Source: Aliiruegeria haliotis (GTDB lineage Bacteria > Pseudomonadota > Alphaproteobacteria > Rhodobacterales > Rhodobacteraceae). Taken from it: a stretch of 64,000 nt of DNA. The stretch spans positions 186,001 through 250,000 of the forward strand of contig NZ_PVTD01000005.1 in assembly GCF_003003255.1 (NCBI RefSeq). Reading direction: 5' to 3'. Both the position numbers and the translations under genes were made by a program. This document shows positions 50,780-60,350 of the stretch, in pieces. Position 1 is the stretch's first letter. Each line of letters starts with the position of its first letter. The notes under the pieces are model-generated. The model had not been told where the DNA came from and did not search any database. It saw only the letters and a list, made by a program, of their open reading frames with translations.

Positions 50780-51625
50780 AGATGGTCTTGCTGTCGCCGC
50801 ATGACGGCAGCCCCGATCGTCCTGCTGTTTTCTCTGATGCGCTGATCCAGTTCTGTTTGTCGATCAAGGTGCTGTTCAAGCTGTCACTCAGGCAGACTGC
50901 CGGAATGTCGCCAGCCTGTTGCGCCTGGCCGGATCGGACTGACCCGTCCCAGACGATACCACCCTATGCAACTGTCGGAAGAACCCAACTGCCCTGATTC
51001 TGGAGCGTCGCGCCGACGGGCCGCAGAACCTGCTTGTCCCCTCTCGGGCAACGGATATCACCGGGATCCAGTTCCTCGGCGAAGGTGAATGACAGGCCCG
51101 TATGCACGGTGCTCCGGGACGACGCCAATGGCGCAAGGTCCACCTGACATTGGACAACGCCGCCTCCGACTTTCGAGCGGTGCAGTTCAGGCCCAGCCGA
51201 GTTGGCGACAGCCCGGTCTTGCCGAACCTACTGGCGCAGACCCCCAAAGACGAAGACACCGGTACCGTGAACGCACATAGTGCCTAAGCTACGCGACGTT
51301 GTCATACCACCATCCTTGAGCGCGACGCGGTCCCGATTATCCCGATCCGCATGAATGGCCGGTCGCGGAAAGAAGGTTGCCTGCCGCGATCCCGAGAACT
51401 GAAACCCTCAGGGCCATCCGGTACTTCGGCACGGCCTTCTGGAAGCGCCGGACAGGACTTCTCAACCGTAGCCGAATCGAGCCTAAAATGCGCAGCCTGA
51501 AATCCTTCGAGGATCACATCGCCGCCAAGGACCTCGACCGACCAACCGCCGAAATACACGTTCGCACCGCACTGATGAACCGCTTCTCACCTCTCGGCAC
51601 TGCCGAGGTCGTCTGCGTCGCCTGA
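50780..51625 (+). pseudogene. IS5-type transposase remnant 1
   Basis: The plus strand carries scattered but ordered blocks of an IS5-family transposase: PHDGSPDRPAVFSDALIQFC, VLFKLSLRQTAGM, then GEGE-stop-QARMHGAPGRRQWRK, SDFRAVQFRPSRVGDSPVLP, ILERDAVPIIPIRMNGRS and KDLDRPTAEIHVRTALMNRF. They lie in different frames with several stops, so it is long inactive. Blocks are recognised from family memory. Confidence 0.75.
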
Positions 51626-51788
51626 GACAATCGGGGCAAGGGACCGCTACACCTCAAGCCGCAGTTCTGCAACAATGCCGAGCCAAGGTCTCACGTTTCA
51701 ACGACGGAGCGTCTAGGCTGTGAATCCATTGATTTGGTTGCGGTTGACGTTCCGGACTCATTCAAGCTCCTGAACTTCGGGAGACGTT

Positions 51789-52533
51789 ATGAGCAACTTG
51801 TTCTGGATAGCCGACGAGCAGATGGCCCGGTTGAGACCGTTCTTTCCCAAGAGCCATGGCAAGCTACGTGTCGATGATCAGCGTGTGTTGAGCGGGACTA
51901 TCTTCATAAATTGCAACATCTTGAGATGTTCGGATGCTCCAGGGGAATACTGTCCGTCCGAAAACCTCCAAAATCGCTGGAAACGATGGAGCGACCAGGG
52001 CGTGTTTGCCCGGATCATGGAAGGGTTGGCCGCCGGGCATTCCGATCACAATGCGATCATGATCGACGCAAACTATCTGAAGGCACATCGCACGGCCTCA
52101 AGTCTGCGACTGAAAAGGGGGCGTGAGCGCCTGATCGGGCGCACCAAGGGCGCGATGAACACTAGGTTGCACGCTATGGCGGACGCCTCTGGTCGTCCCA
52201 TACGGTTCTTCATGATCGCCGGACAGGTCAGTGATTGCACGGGCGCCAGGACGCTCATGAGCAGCTTGCCCGCGGCTGATTGGATGATCGCGGCTACGAT
52301 GTAAACTGGTTCCGGGTTGCCTTAACTGACAGGGGATACGGCCCTGCATCGAAGGGAGAGAATCTTGCGACACGCCAGTGCGATACGACAAGCGCAGATA
52401 CAAGCGTCGCAACCGTATCGAGATCATGTTCGGTCGGTAGAAGGATTGGCGTCAAGTGGCGACACAATACGCAAAATGTCCGAAGGTATTAATGTCAACC
52501 GTCGCGCTCGCGACTGCGGAGCCATCTGGTTAA
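51789..52533 (+). pseudogene. IS5-type transposase remnant 2 (IS427/IS6501-like group)
   Basis: A second, different IS5-type transposase. It opens MSNLFWIADEQMARLRPFFP, continues FPKSHGKLRVDDQRVLSGTI and IDANYLKAHRTASSLRLKRG, then shifts frame into GYDVNWFRVALTDRGYG and again into VRYDKRRYKRRNRIEIMFGR, stops (TAG at 52438) and resumes KDWRQVATQYAKCPKV to TAA 52531. Two frameshifts and one stop. Terminal inverted repeats were not found. Confidence 0.8.
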
Positions 52534-52865
52534 GATATTGAATGTGTCCCAATCCCAACCAGCGATCTAGACCAGTTCTTTGGGAAGCCGAAGCAATCTT
52601 TCTACGATGCGACCGAGAAGCGGTCGTCGGCCATTTCACGTCCTTCGGCGGCAACGCGCGGTGATCTGATACTTCGATGCGGCGCTGTCTAACTATCTCG
52701 AATCAAGGTCACTTCAGCCATCGACACAAGGTCAGAAGATTCCCACATTAGAAGGAGTTTTAGAATTTCTCTGTGAAGCTCAGTGAAATCACTCCCCATA
52801 TGTCCCCCATTGGGGTTCGGGAAAGACGTCAACGAGAGAGGATGGCTGATGTTTCTTTGGATTGT
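52534..52865. other. Gap between transposase remnant 2 and tRNA-Met
   Basis: About 330 bp, with no supportable gene. A leftward frame overlaps the tRNA and is rejected. Confidence 0.4.
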
Positions 52866-52942
52866 TGGTAGCGGAGGAGGGACTTGAACCCCCGACACGC
52901 GGATTATGATTCCGCTGCTCTAACCAGCTGAGCTACTCCGCC
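52866..52942 (-). tRNA. Elongator tRNA-Met (anticodon CAT)
   Basis: On the minus strand the 77-nt cloverleaf starts GGCGGAGTAGCTCAGCTGG, has anticodon stem GCGGA/TCCGC around ATCATAA (anticodon CAT), T-arm GGGGGTTCAAGTCCCTC and an encoded CCA. The acceptor opens with a G-U pair and the sequence differs from initiator tRNA, which supports elongator Met; a lysidine-modified Ile tRNA is less likely from the sequence. Confidence 0.93.
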
Positions 52943-53113
52943 CCAATGCGTGGGCGGGAACTAATCGAGCCTGCGAGACGCGTCAAGCGGATTCTGACCC
53001 GATATCAGGACGAATCCCTACGGCCAGATCGGCAAGGGTTCGCAGAGGATCTTATGGGCTTTACCTTCAGCGCCGCGGTTGCTTCTGTTGGGACAGGGAA
53101 CCGGAGCGACAAC

Positions 53114-55288
53114 ATGCAATCACAACTGCCCCTGACGCGGGACCTCGTTCTGATCGGGGGGGGGCATACCCATGCGTTGGCGCTCCGGATGTGGGGGATG
53201 AACCGGCTTGCCGGATGCCGTGTCACCTTGGTCAACCCTGATCCGGTGTCGCTGTATTCCGGTATGGTGCCCGGCGTTGTCGCAGGGACGTATGCGCGGG
53301 AGGCCTGCGAGATCGATCTCGTTCGGCTCAGCCGTTTTGCCGGGGCGCGGTTCCTTCCGGTCCGTGCCACCGGGCTCGACACCCGAGAGAAGTTGGTGCA
53401 CCTCGAAGGGAGAGCGTCGATCCGATACGACGTTGCCTCGCTCGACCTTGGAATCCACACGGCAATGTCCGAGATCGCGGGATTCGCCAGCGACGCGGAG
53501 CCTGTGAAGCCGCTCGATCGGTTTCTCGACAGATGGGAAAGTTGGTGTCGGGCGCGGACCGGGATTGCCACTGCGGATGTCTGTGTGATCGGTGCGGGCC
53601 TTGCCGGTGTGGAGCTTGCCCTCGCCGCCGGCAACCGGCTTCGCGGACTTGGCGTTTTAGCGAGGGTTCGGGTGCTGGATGCCGGTGCCGCCCTTTCGGG
53701 TGTCGCGGGCAACACGCGCAGCCTGTTGTTCGAGGCACTTCGAAAGGCGGACATCACCCTGCACGAGCATACCGGTGTGGAGGAAGTCCTCTCTGATGGC
53801 GTCCGGACGACCGATGGGCGAACCTATCCGTCCGATTTCACGATCGGCGCGGCGGGGGCACGTCCACATGCCTGGGTGGGGCAAACGGGCATGGAGACCT
53901 TTGACGGGCACATCGTTGTGGACCGTTTCCTGCGAAGTGTCAGCAGCCCGGATGTCTTCGCCAGTGGAGACTGCGCGCATTTCGGGTTCAACCCGCGGCC
54001 CAAGGCGGGCGTTTATGCCGTTAGGGCAGCACCTGTCCTCTATCGCAACCTGCGAGGTGCCCTGTCCGGTCGGCAGATGCGGAAGTTTCGACCACAAGGC
54101 GAGTACCTCAAGCTGGTCTCGCTGGGAGACGGACAGGCTGTCGCGGACCGGTCCGGCCTGTCGTTCAAAGGCGAGTGGGTCTGGCACTGGAAGGACCATA
54201 TCGATCGCAAGTTCATGCGTCGGTTCCAGGAGCTGCCGCCGATGCCGCAGACCAAACTCCCCCGCGAGGTGGCCCAGGGCGTTGGTGATGTCCTGGGGGA
54301 TGCACCCCTGTGTGGCGGTTGTGGCGCCAAGGTTGCGGGAGCAGAGCTGAAGGCCGGCCTGGATCGTATACCGCCACCTCAACGCAAGGACGTCCTGACC
54401 TTGCCCGGGGATGATGCGGCGATCCTGGCGATGGGTGGCGACTGGCAGGTAATCACAACGGATCACTTGCGGGCGTTCTCCAATGATACGGCACAGTTCG
54501 CGCGGATCGCGATCGTGCATGCGCTTGGCGATATCTGGGCGATGGGTGCCCGCCCGCAGGTTGCTCTTGCCAGCGTGACGCTTCCCCGGATGCGTGGCGC
54601 GATGCAATCGGAGGTTCTTGGTGAGATCCTCGATGCCGCCACGAAGGTGCTCCGTGCCGAGGGGGCTGACCTCGTCGGTGGGCATACCAGCGTCGGCGCG
54701 GAAATGACGCTCGGTTTCACACTGACGGGGCTCTCCGGCCCCTATCCCATCACCCTTGAGGGCGCGAAGCCCGACGATGTGCTCCTGCTGACGAAACCGA
54801 TCGGGTCCGGAACGGTTCTGGCGGCGGAGATGCAGGGTTTGGCCCGTGGTGCCGATGTGATTGCGACGCTCGACGAGATGGCCCGGCCGCAGGGGCGCGC
54901 GGCCCAGCGTCTCCGGACCGCACATGCCATGACCGATGTGACCGGGTTCGGGCTTGCCGGACACCTGATGGAGATGTGTCTGGCCTCGGGATGCGCGGCG
55001 ACGCTGAGGCCGGAGGACATTCCGCTCTACCCGGGTGCCGAAGCGCTGGCCTCCCGGGGGATTCGCTCGACCCTCTACCCCGGAAACCGGGCGACGGCCG
55101 CAGCCATGACACTTGCCAGTGGTCCGCGCACGGATTTGCTGTTCGATCCTCAGACTGCGGGTGGCCTGCTCGCGGCTGTGGATCCGAAGGAGGTTGACGC
55201 CATGCTCGATGGGCTCCGGTCCGATGGCTTCAGGGCGGCAAGGATCGGGACGATTGAGGCCGGCGCGCCGCACATCTCTGTTCTGTGA
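53114..55288 (+). CDS. selD: Bifunctional FAD-dependent oxidoreductase / selenide, water dikinase (SelD fusion)
   Basis: A 724-residue fusion. Residues 1-390 are an NDH-2-like FAD/NAD oxidoreductase: LVLIGGGHTHALAL (FAD-binding), CVIGAGLAGVELALAAGN (NAD fold) and FASGDCAHFG. The rest is selenophosphate synthetase: CGGCGAKVAG (catalytic cysteine/lysine), LPGDDAAIL, IVHALGDIWAMGARPQ and the C-terminal FDPQTAGGLLA. Such fusions occur in many bacteria and may reduce the selenium substrate for SelD. ATG 53114 has GGAG 8 nt upstream; a longer frame adds 56 residues without features. Convergent with selU. Confidence 0.94.
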   Translation: MQSQLPLTRDLVLIGGGHTHALALRMWGMNRLAGCRVTLVNPDPVSLYSGMVPGVVAGTYAREACEIDLVRLSRFAGARFLPVRATGLDTREKLVHLEGRASIRYDVASLDLGIHTAMSEIAGFASDAEPVKPLDRFLDRWESWCRARTGIATADVCVIGAGLAGVELALAAGNRLRGLGVLARVRVLDAGAALSGVAGNTRSLLFEALRKADITLHEHTGVEEVLSDGVRTTDGRTYPSDFTIGAAGARPHAWVGQTGMETFDGHIVVDRFLRSVSSPDVFASGDCAHFGFNPRPKAGVYAVRAAPVLYRNLRGALSGRQMRKFRPQGEYLKLVSLGDGQAVADRSGLSFKGEWVWHWKDHIDRKFMRRFQELPPMPQTKLPREVAQGVGDVLGDAPLCGGCGAKVAGAELKAGLDRIPPPQRKDVLTLPGDDAAILAMGGDWQVITTDHLRAFSNDTAQFARIAIVHALGDIWAMGARPQVALASVTLPRMRGAMQSEVLGEILDAATKVLRAEGADLVGGHTSVGAEMTLGFTLTGLSGPYPITLEGAKPDDVLLLTKPIGSGTVLAAEMQGLARGADVIATLDEMARPQGRAAQRLRTAHAMTDVTGFGLAGHLMEMCLASGCAATLRPEDIPLYPGAEALASRGIRSTLYPGNRATAAAMTLASGPRTDLLFDPQTAGGLLAAVDPKEVDAMLDGLRSDGFRAARIGTIEAGAPHISVL

Positions 55289-55303
55289 TCCTCAGGCGTC
55301 CGG

Positions 55304-56344
55304 TCAGGACAACCTTGCCACCAGAGTGTCGGCGGCGCGGTCAAGTCCGTCGGCCTCCAGCCGGATCGGGAACCGTTCGGCGGGTTCACCCGAAGCGCTC
55401 CGCGCCTTGGCGTAGCGGCTGTCATAGTGGCGGGTGATGAGGTCGAGCGCGAGCGCTTCGAACTCCCCACGATCCACCATAGCATGCCACTCCGCCACGC
55501 GCTCCCTTCCCTGCAACCTTATCAGCAGAGACAGGATGTCCTTGAGCCCTTGCCGATCCTCCGAGATGTCGGAATAGGCCCGCGCAAGGTACTTCGCACG
55601 ATCCGCAGGCGAGGCTTCCAGCCGCCAACGTGGCGCGGCGCGCATCACGCTCCAGACAGAAGGAGGGATCAGCAGGTTCCCGACCTTGCTGCTTTCAGCT
55701 TCGACCAGAACCGGCCGATTCGGATCGAGGGCCGCAAGCGCTTCGACCAACCGGCTCTCCAGCATCTTCTGGCTGGGCTGCCCGCCCGGTCGTGGACCGA
55801 GAACCGACCCCCGATGGTTGGCCAGACCCTCCAGGTCAAGTACCTGTCCCCCACGCTCCGAAACCCTGTGTAGCACCTCGGTCTTTGCAGTGCCGGTATC
55901 TCCGTCCAGAAGGACGAACCGGAAGGGAAGGGGGGCGTCATAAAGGCGTGCCACGACCGCACGGCGATAGGATTGGTAGCCGCCCTTCAGAACGTCCGCC
56001 CGCCAGCCAATCTGTTGCAGGATGGAGGCGAAGGAGTTCGAGCGTTGCCCGCCCCGCCAGCAATAGACCAACGGCTTCCAGCCGCCGTCCTTGTCGGCCA
56101 AGGGACCCTCGATATGGCGGGCGGCGTTTCTCGACACCATTGCGGCGCCGATCTTGCGGGCCTTGAACGGGCTGTCCTGCTTGTAGATCGTGCCGACGAT
56201 GGCGCGTTCCTCGTTGTCGAGGACCGGCAGGCTGATGGCGCCCGGGACGTGGTCCTCCGCGAATTCGTCTGGTGAGCGGACGTCGATCACCGTATCGAAA
56301 GGGAGAGTCAGCGGGCGTGACAGGTCGGGCAGTTCCTGGGGCAT
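55304..56344 (-). CDS. selU: tRNA 2-selenouridine synthase
   Basis: A 346-residue enzyme that replaces sulfur in the wobble 2-thiouridine of tRNA with selenium, using selenophosphate from SelD. A rhodanese domain (VIDVRSPDEFAEDHVPGA, catalytic cysteine in LVYCWRGGQRS) is followed by a P-loop domain (LLDGDTGTAKTEVL). ATG 56344 is preferred over an in-frame GTG 18 bp earlier. With selD convergently placed and no selA/selB in the window, selenouridine may be the main use of selenium here. Confidence 0.93.
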   Translation of the reverse strand: MPQELPDLSRPLTLPFDTVIDVRSPDEFAEDHVPGAISLPVLDNEERAIVGTIYKQDSPFKARKIGAAMVSRNAARHIEGPLADKDGGWKPLVYCWRGGQRSNSFASILQQIGWRADVLKGGYQSYRRAVVARLYDAPLPFRFVLLDGDTGTAKTEVLHRVSERGGQVLDLEGLANHRGSVLGPRPGGQPSQKMLESRLVEALAALDPNRPVLVEAESSKVGNLLIPPSVWSVMRAAPRWRLEASPADRAKYLARAYSDISEDRQGLKDILSLLIRLQGRERVAEWHAMVDRGEFEALALDLITRHYDSRYAKARSASGEPAERFPIRLEADGLDRAADTLVARLS

Positions 56345-56424
56345 GGCCAGCCCATAACGCACCTTGCTGAGAAGCTGAACCCCAAGGTCAGATGGTTGTT
56401 GAGTCCACGGACGCGCAGTCTGAG

Positions 56425-58959
56425 CTACTCCCGTCCGCGCAGCACATGCGCCGGGCGCGCGGACAGGGGGCGCCAGGCAAATCCCAGCCCTGCAAGGAGG
56501 TTTGCCAACACACCTCCGGTCACGATGAGCAATGCCGAGATCGGCTCGAACGTATAGTCCGTCTCCATGACGAAGGTCGTGACCGCCCAGCCGGAAATTG
56601 CGCCACAGAGGATCGCGACCAGCCCCGCAGCCCCGCCAAGCAGGGCCGACCGGATGGCAAAATACCCCAGAACCTGACCGCGCACGGCTCCGACGGTCTT
56701 CAACACGGCTGCCTCGAACACGCGCATCCGCTCTCCGGCAGCGGCGGCGCCGATCAGGACCACGACGCCCGTGAGCAGCGTCGCCATGGCCCCATAGGTG
56801 ATCGCGGCTGCGATCCCGGCCAGAACCTCGCTCACACGGTCGATCGCATCGCGGACACGAATGGCGGTGATGTTCGGATAGGACCTGGCGAGGTCGCGCA
56901 GGATCGCGGCCTCGGATGCGGGGTCGGCATAGATTGTCGCGATGTGACTGTGCGGAGCGCCGGCAAGCGCTGCAGGGTTCATCGACATGATGAACCCGAT
57001 CCCCGCCGTGGAGAAGTCGACCTCCCGGAAGGACGTGACCCGGGCCGTGATGTCCCGCCCGAGGATGTTTACGGTGATCCTGTCGCCGAGCGCCAGGCCC
57101 ATCTCCTCCGCCTCTTCGGCAGCGAAACTGACCTGCGGGTCACCGGAGTACCCCGCAGGCCACCACTCGCCATCGAGGATACGGGTCTGCGGGGCGGGTT
57201 CGGCACTATAGGTGACCCCCCGGTCACCGTTTATGACCCAGTGGTCACCTACCACGTCCCGCGCGGGCAAGTCGTTGATGCGTGTAATTATTCCGCGCAG
57301 CATTGGCGCGGTTTCGACGCGACTGACTCCCGGGTCATTTTCCACTCGTTCCAGGAATCCTTCAAGCTGGCCCGGCTGGATATCCACGACGAAGTAGGAC
57401 GGCGCGACCGTCGGCAGGTCCCGTGCAATCGCCGAACGCAGGTTTGCATCGATCTGCCCGACCGCTGCCAGCACGGTCAGTCCGAGGCCGAGGGAAAGAA
57501 CGACGGATGTTGTTTCTCCCCCGGGGCCGCCGACTGCGCCGAAGGCAAGGCGCAAAGAAGGTCGCCCGCGCAGCGCACGAGATCGGCCAAGCTTGCGGGA
57601 GAGGGCGCGAATGGCGAAGGCCGCCAGTGCCAGAAGGCCAAGCGACGCGATGATCCCGGCGGCTGCGTAGAGGGCCAGACGAGGCACGCCTGAGAAGCTG
57701 GCCGCTGCCCCTACCAGCGTAGTGGCCACGAGGATCGTTAGTACGAGGTGAACCAGCCGCGGCATGCGCCAACGACCGGAAACGGCATCTCGAAACAGCG
57801 CGGCGGCGCGGATGTCCTCGGTACGGGCGAGGGGCCACAGGGTGAAAAGAAGCGCAGTCAGGAAACCATAAAGGGCAGCTTCGGCCAGGGGGGCCGGATA
57901 GATACCGAACTCCGCCGGCACCGGCAGTCGGGCTTCGATGACGGGCGCCAAGGCCAGCGGCGCAACCGCTCCGAGGACGAGTCCGATACAGACACCCAGC
58001 ACCGCCAGGGCGGCAATCTGGAGCAAATACGCGGCAAAGATCGTGCCCGAGTCCGCCCCGAGGGTTTTCAGTACGGCGATCACCTCGCGCTTGCCTTCCA
58101 GATACGCGCGCACCGCAGCGGACACACCGATGCCGCCCACCGCAAGTCCGGCGAGACCGACAAGTACAAGAAAGGCCCCCAACCGATCCACGAAGGCAGC
58201 CACGCCAGGGGCACCATTGCGGCTGTCACGCCAACGCAGGCCGGTATCCCGGAACAGGTCAAGCGCCTCTCCCTTCCTCGCGTTCACGTCAGTGCCATCA
58301 GCGAACGCCAATCTGTAGCGGGTCTCGAACAACGTCCCGGCAGCGAGGAGCGATGACTCTGCAAGCGCCTCGGTGCGCACCAACGTGCGTGGTCCCAATC
58401 CGAACCCGTCACCGGCGTTGTCAGGTTCGCGCTCGATCAGGGCGGAGAGCCGGAACTCCTGTGTCCCCATGCGAAACGGATCGCCAATGGAGAGTCCCAA
58501 CCGGTCCGCGAGGACACGTTCCATGACCGCTCCCGGCACGCCATCCCGGACCTCAAGGGCGGTATCGAGCCCCATGCTCGGCGAGAGCACCATCTCGCCA
58601 TAGATAGGGTAGGCTGCATCGACGCCCTTGACCTGGGTCAGCCCGCGTTCCTCTGCGTCCCCTTCACCAACTACGGCCATGGACCGGAAGTCGACCACTT
58701 CGGATACGATCCGAGCGGTGTCCGTCATCCAGGCGCGCTCTGCCTCATTGGCGTAGCGGTAGGTGAACGACATCTCGGCGTCGCCGCCGAGAAGCACCGC
58801 GCCTTCGCTCGCAAGCCCGGCTTCGATCGCGGTGCGCACCGAGCCCACCGCGGCTATCGCTGCAACTCCGAGCGCAAGGCACAAGAGAAAGACCCGAAAG
58901 CCCTGCAGGCCACCTCGCAGCTCCCGGCGCGCAATCCTGGCGGCGTTGCGCAGGTTCAC
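56425..58959 (-). CDS. ABC transporter permease, FtsX-like, long form (YbbP-type)
   Basis: An 844-residue inner-membrane protein with two FtsX-like blocks and about 10 spans (first near residues 20-40, FRVFLLCLALGVAAIAAVGS; later blocks near 250-430 and 700-840). It is the permease partner of the preceding ATPase gene (ATGA overlap). YbbA/YbbP pairs, often beside tesA, are thought to handle lipids or lipoproteins; exact cargo unknown. Confidence 0.9.
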   Translation of the reverse strand: MNLRNAARIARRELRGGLQGFRVFLLCLALGVAAIAAVGSVRTAIEAGLASEGAVLLGGDAEMSFTYRYANEAERAWMTDTARIVSEVVDFRSMAVVGEGDAEERGLTQVKGVDAAYPIYGEMVLSPSMGLDTALEVRDGVPGAVMERVLADRLGLSIGDPFRMGTQEFRLSALIEREPDNAGDGFGLGPRTLVRTEALAESSLLAAGTLFETRYRLAFADGTDVNARKGEALDLFRDTGLRWRDSRNGAPGVAAFVDRLGAFLVLVGLAGLAVGGIGVSAAVRAYLEGKREVIAVLKTLGADSGTIFAAYLLQIAALAVLGVCIGLVLGAVAPLALAPVIEARLPVPAEFGIYPAPLAEAALYGFLTALLFTLWPLARTEDIRAAALFRDAVSGRWRMPRLVHLVLTILVATTLVGAAASFSGVPRLALYAAAGIIASLGLLALAAFAIRALSRKLGRSRALRGRPSLRLAFGAVGGPGGETTSVVLSLGLGLTVLAAVGQIDANLRSAIARDLPTVAPSYFVVDIQPGQLEGFLERVENDPGVSRVETAPMLRGIITRINDLPARDVVGDHWVINGDRGVTYSAEPAPQTRILDGEWWPAGYSGDPQVSFAAEEAEEMGLALGDRITVNILGRDITARVTSFREVDFSTAGIGFIMSMNPAALAGAPHSHIATIYADPASEAAILRDLARSYPNITAIRVRDAIDRVSEVLAGIAAAITYGAMATLLTGVVVLIGAAAAGERMRVFEAAVLKTVGAVRGQVLGYFAIRSALLGGAAGLVAILCGAISGWAVTTFVMETDYTFEPISALLIVTGGVLANLLAGLGFAWRPLSARPAHVLRGRE

Positions 58960-59642
58960 GCTGCGGCCTCCGCGGTGTCGACCCGACCGTCTTCCAGGCG
59001 GACCACGCGATCGCAGCGCCGGGCCAGTTCGGGTGCATGGGTCACAAGGACAAGGGTCGCGCCGTGCCGATCCCGCAGGCCAAAGAGCAATTCCATGATC
59101 GCTTCGCCCGTGGAGCCGTCGAGATTCCCGGTGGGTTCGTCCGCGAGCAGCAGTCGCGGTCGAGGTGCCGCGGCCCGCGCCAGAGCGACCCTTTGCTGTT
59201 CACCGCCGGACAATTGTGCGGGGTAGTGGTCGATCCGATCCCCGAGCCCGACGGCCTGAAGCTCCAGCGCGGCACGGTCGAATGCATCGTCAACGCCGGC
59301 GAGTTCCAATGGGGTTGCGACGTTTTCAAGCGCCGTCATTGTCGGAATCAGGTGGAAGCTCTGGAAGACCACACCCATATGATGGCGACGGAAGCGGGCC
59401 AACGCGTCTTCGCCCATCGCTGACAGATCGTGGCCTGCCGCCATGATGCTGCCGGAGGTGGCGCGTTCCAGCCCGCCCATGAGCATGAGGAGAGACGACT
59501 TGCCTGAGCCGCTCGGCCCGACCAGCCCAAGGGTTTCACCCACTGCCACGTCCAGCGTGATCCCGTGCAGGATGTCCACCCGACCGGCGTTGCCGTCCAG
59601 CGAGAGCGTCACGTCGCGAAGTGACAGGATGGGCTCGGGCAT
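58956..59642 (-). CDS. ABC transporter ATP-binding protein (YbbA-type)
   Basis: A 228-residue cytosolic ATPase of the LolD/MacB-like class: Walker A GLVGPSGSGKSSLLML, signature QLSGGEQQRVALARA, Walker B LLLADEPTGNLD. ATG 59642 is chosen; the frame is open upstream but there it covers the divergent esterase. Its start codon overlaps that of the divergent esterase gene by 2 bp. Coupled to the FtsX-type permease. Confidence 0.94.
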   Translation of the reverse strand: MPEPILSLRDVTLSLDGNAGRVDILHGITLDVAVGETLGLVGPSGSGKSSLLMLMGGLERATSGSIMAAGHDLSAMGEDALARFRRHHMGVVFQSFHLIPTMTALENVATPLELAGVDDAFDRAALELQAVGLGDRIDHYPAQLSGGEQQRVALARAAAPRPRLLLADEPTGNLDGSTGEAIMELLFGLRDRHGATLVLVTHAPELARRCDRVVRLEDGRVDTAEAAA

Positions 59643-60336
59643 GCGCAGGATCTCCGGTCTGTTCCATCGTTTTGGATATGGCGCGGTGCAGCGGTTTCGC
59701 AAGGCAGTTTTGACAGTCCTGGTCGCGCTGTCACTTCCTGCGATGGCAGGTGCCGAAACCGTGACTATCGCAGCCCTCGGCGATAGTATCACGCAAGGCT
59801 ATGGCTTGCCGGCTGAGGATGGCCTGGTGCCCCAGCTGGAATCCTGGCTGCGCGAGCGGGGCCATGATGTGACATTGATCAACGCTGGCGTATCCGGCGA
59901 CACCACTGCAGGTGGGCTGTCCCGCGTTGGCTGGACACTGACGCCAGAGGTCGACGCGATGATTGTCGCGCTGGGCGGCAACGACATGTTGCGCGGGATC
60001 GACCCGGCCAATGTCCGCTTCAATCTTGACGGAATTCTCAAAGCGGCGCGGGACGCCGGGGTGGAGGTTCTTCTGGTCGGATACCAGTCTCCGGGAAACT
60101 ATGGACCTGCCTACAAGAAGGCGTTCGACAATGCCTACCCCGAGCTGGCAGGTAAGTACCGGACGCTCTACCTGAGCAGCTTTCTCGCCGGTATTGCCAA
60201 CCCGCCGGATGTACGCACTCTGATGCGGAAATACATGCAGCAGGATGGGTTGCATCCCAACGCCCGGGGCGTCGGGCTGATGGTCCAGTCGCTCGGACCC
60301 TCTGTCGAGGCCCTCATGGCACGCGCCGCGGAATAA
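59641..60336 (+). CDS. GDSL-type arylesterase / lysophospholipase (TesA-like)
   Basis: A 231-residue exported esterase of the SGNH fold. The signal peptide (LTVLVALSLPAMAGA) precedes ALGDSITQGYGL (nucleophile Ser), the AGVSGDTTAGG and GGNDMLRGI blocks, and DGLHPN, with the catalytic Asp and His. The ATG at 59641 gives a signal sequence with a long n-region; GTG 59686 (MQRFRKAVLT) would be more compact. Divergent from the ABC transporter genes, a pairing known from E. coli tesA/ybbAP. Confidence 0.9.
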   Translation: MRRISGLFHRFGYGAVQRFRKAVLTVLVALSLPAMAGAETVTIAALGDSITQGYGLPAEDGLVPQLESWLRERGHDVTLINAGVSGDTTAGGLSRVGWTLTPEVDAMIVALGGNDMLRGIDPANVRFNLDGILKAARDAGVEVLLVGYQSPGNYGPAYKKAFDNAYPELAGKYRTLYLSSFLAGIANPPDVRTLMRKYMQQDGLHPNARGVGLMVQSLGPSVEALMARAAE

Positions 60337-60350
60337 ACGAAGGATTTCCG

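Noticed and set aside
52689-52898. 69-residue leftward frame
   Set aside because: Runs through the tRNA-Met gene and has no family features.
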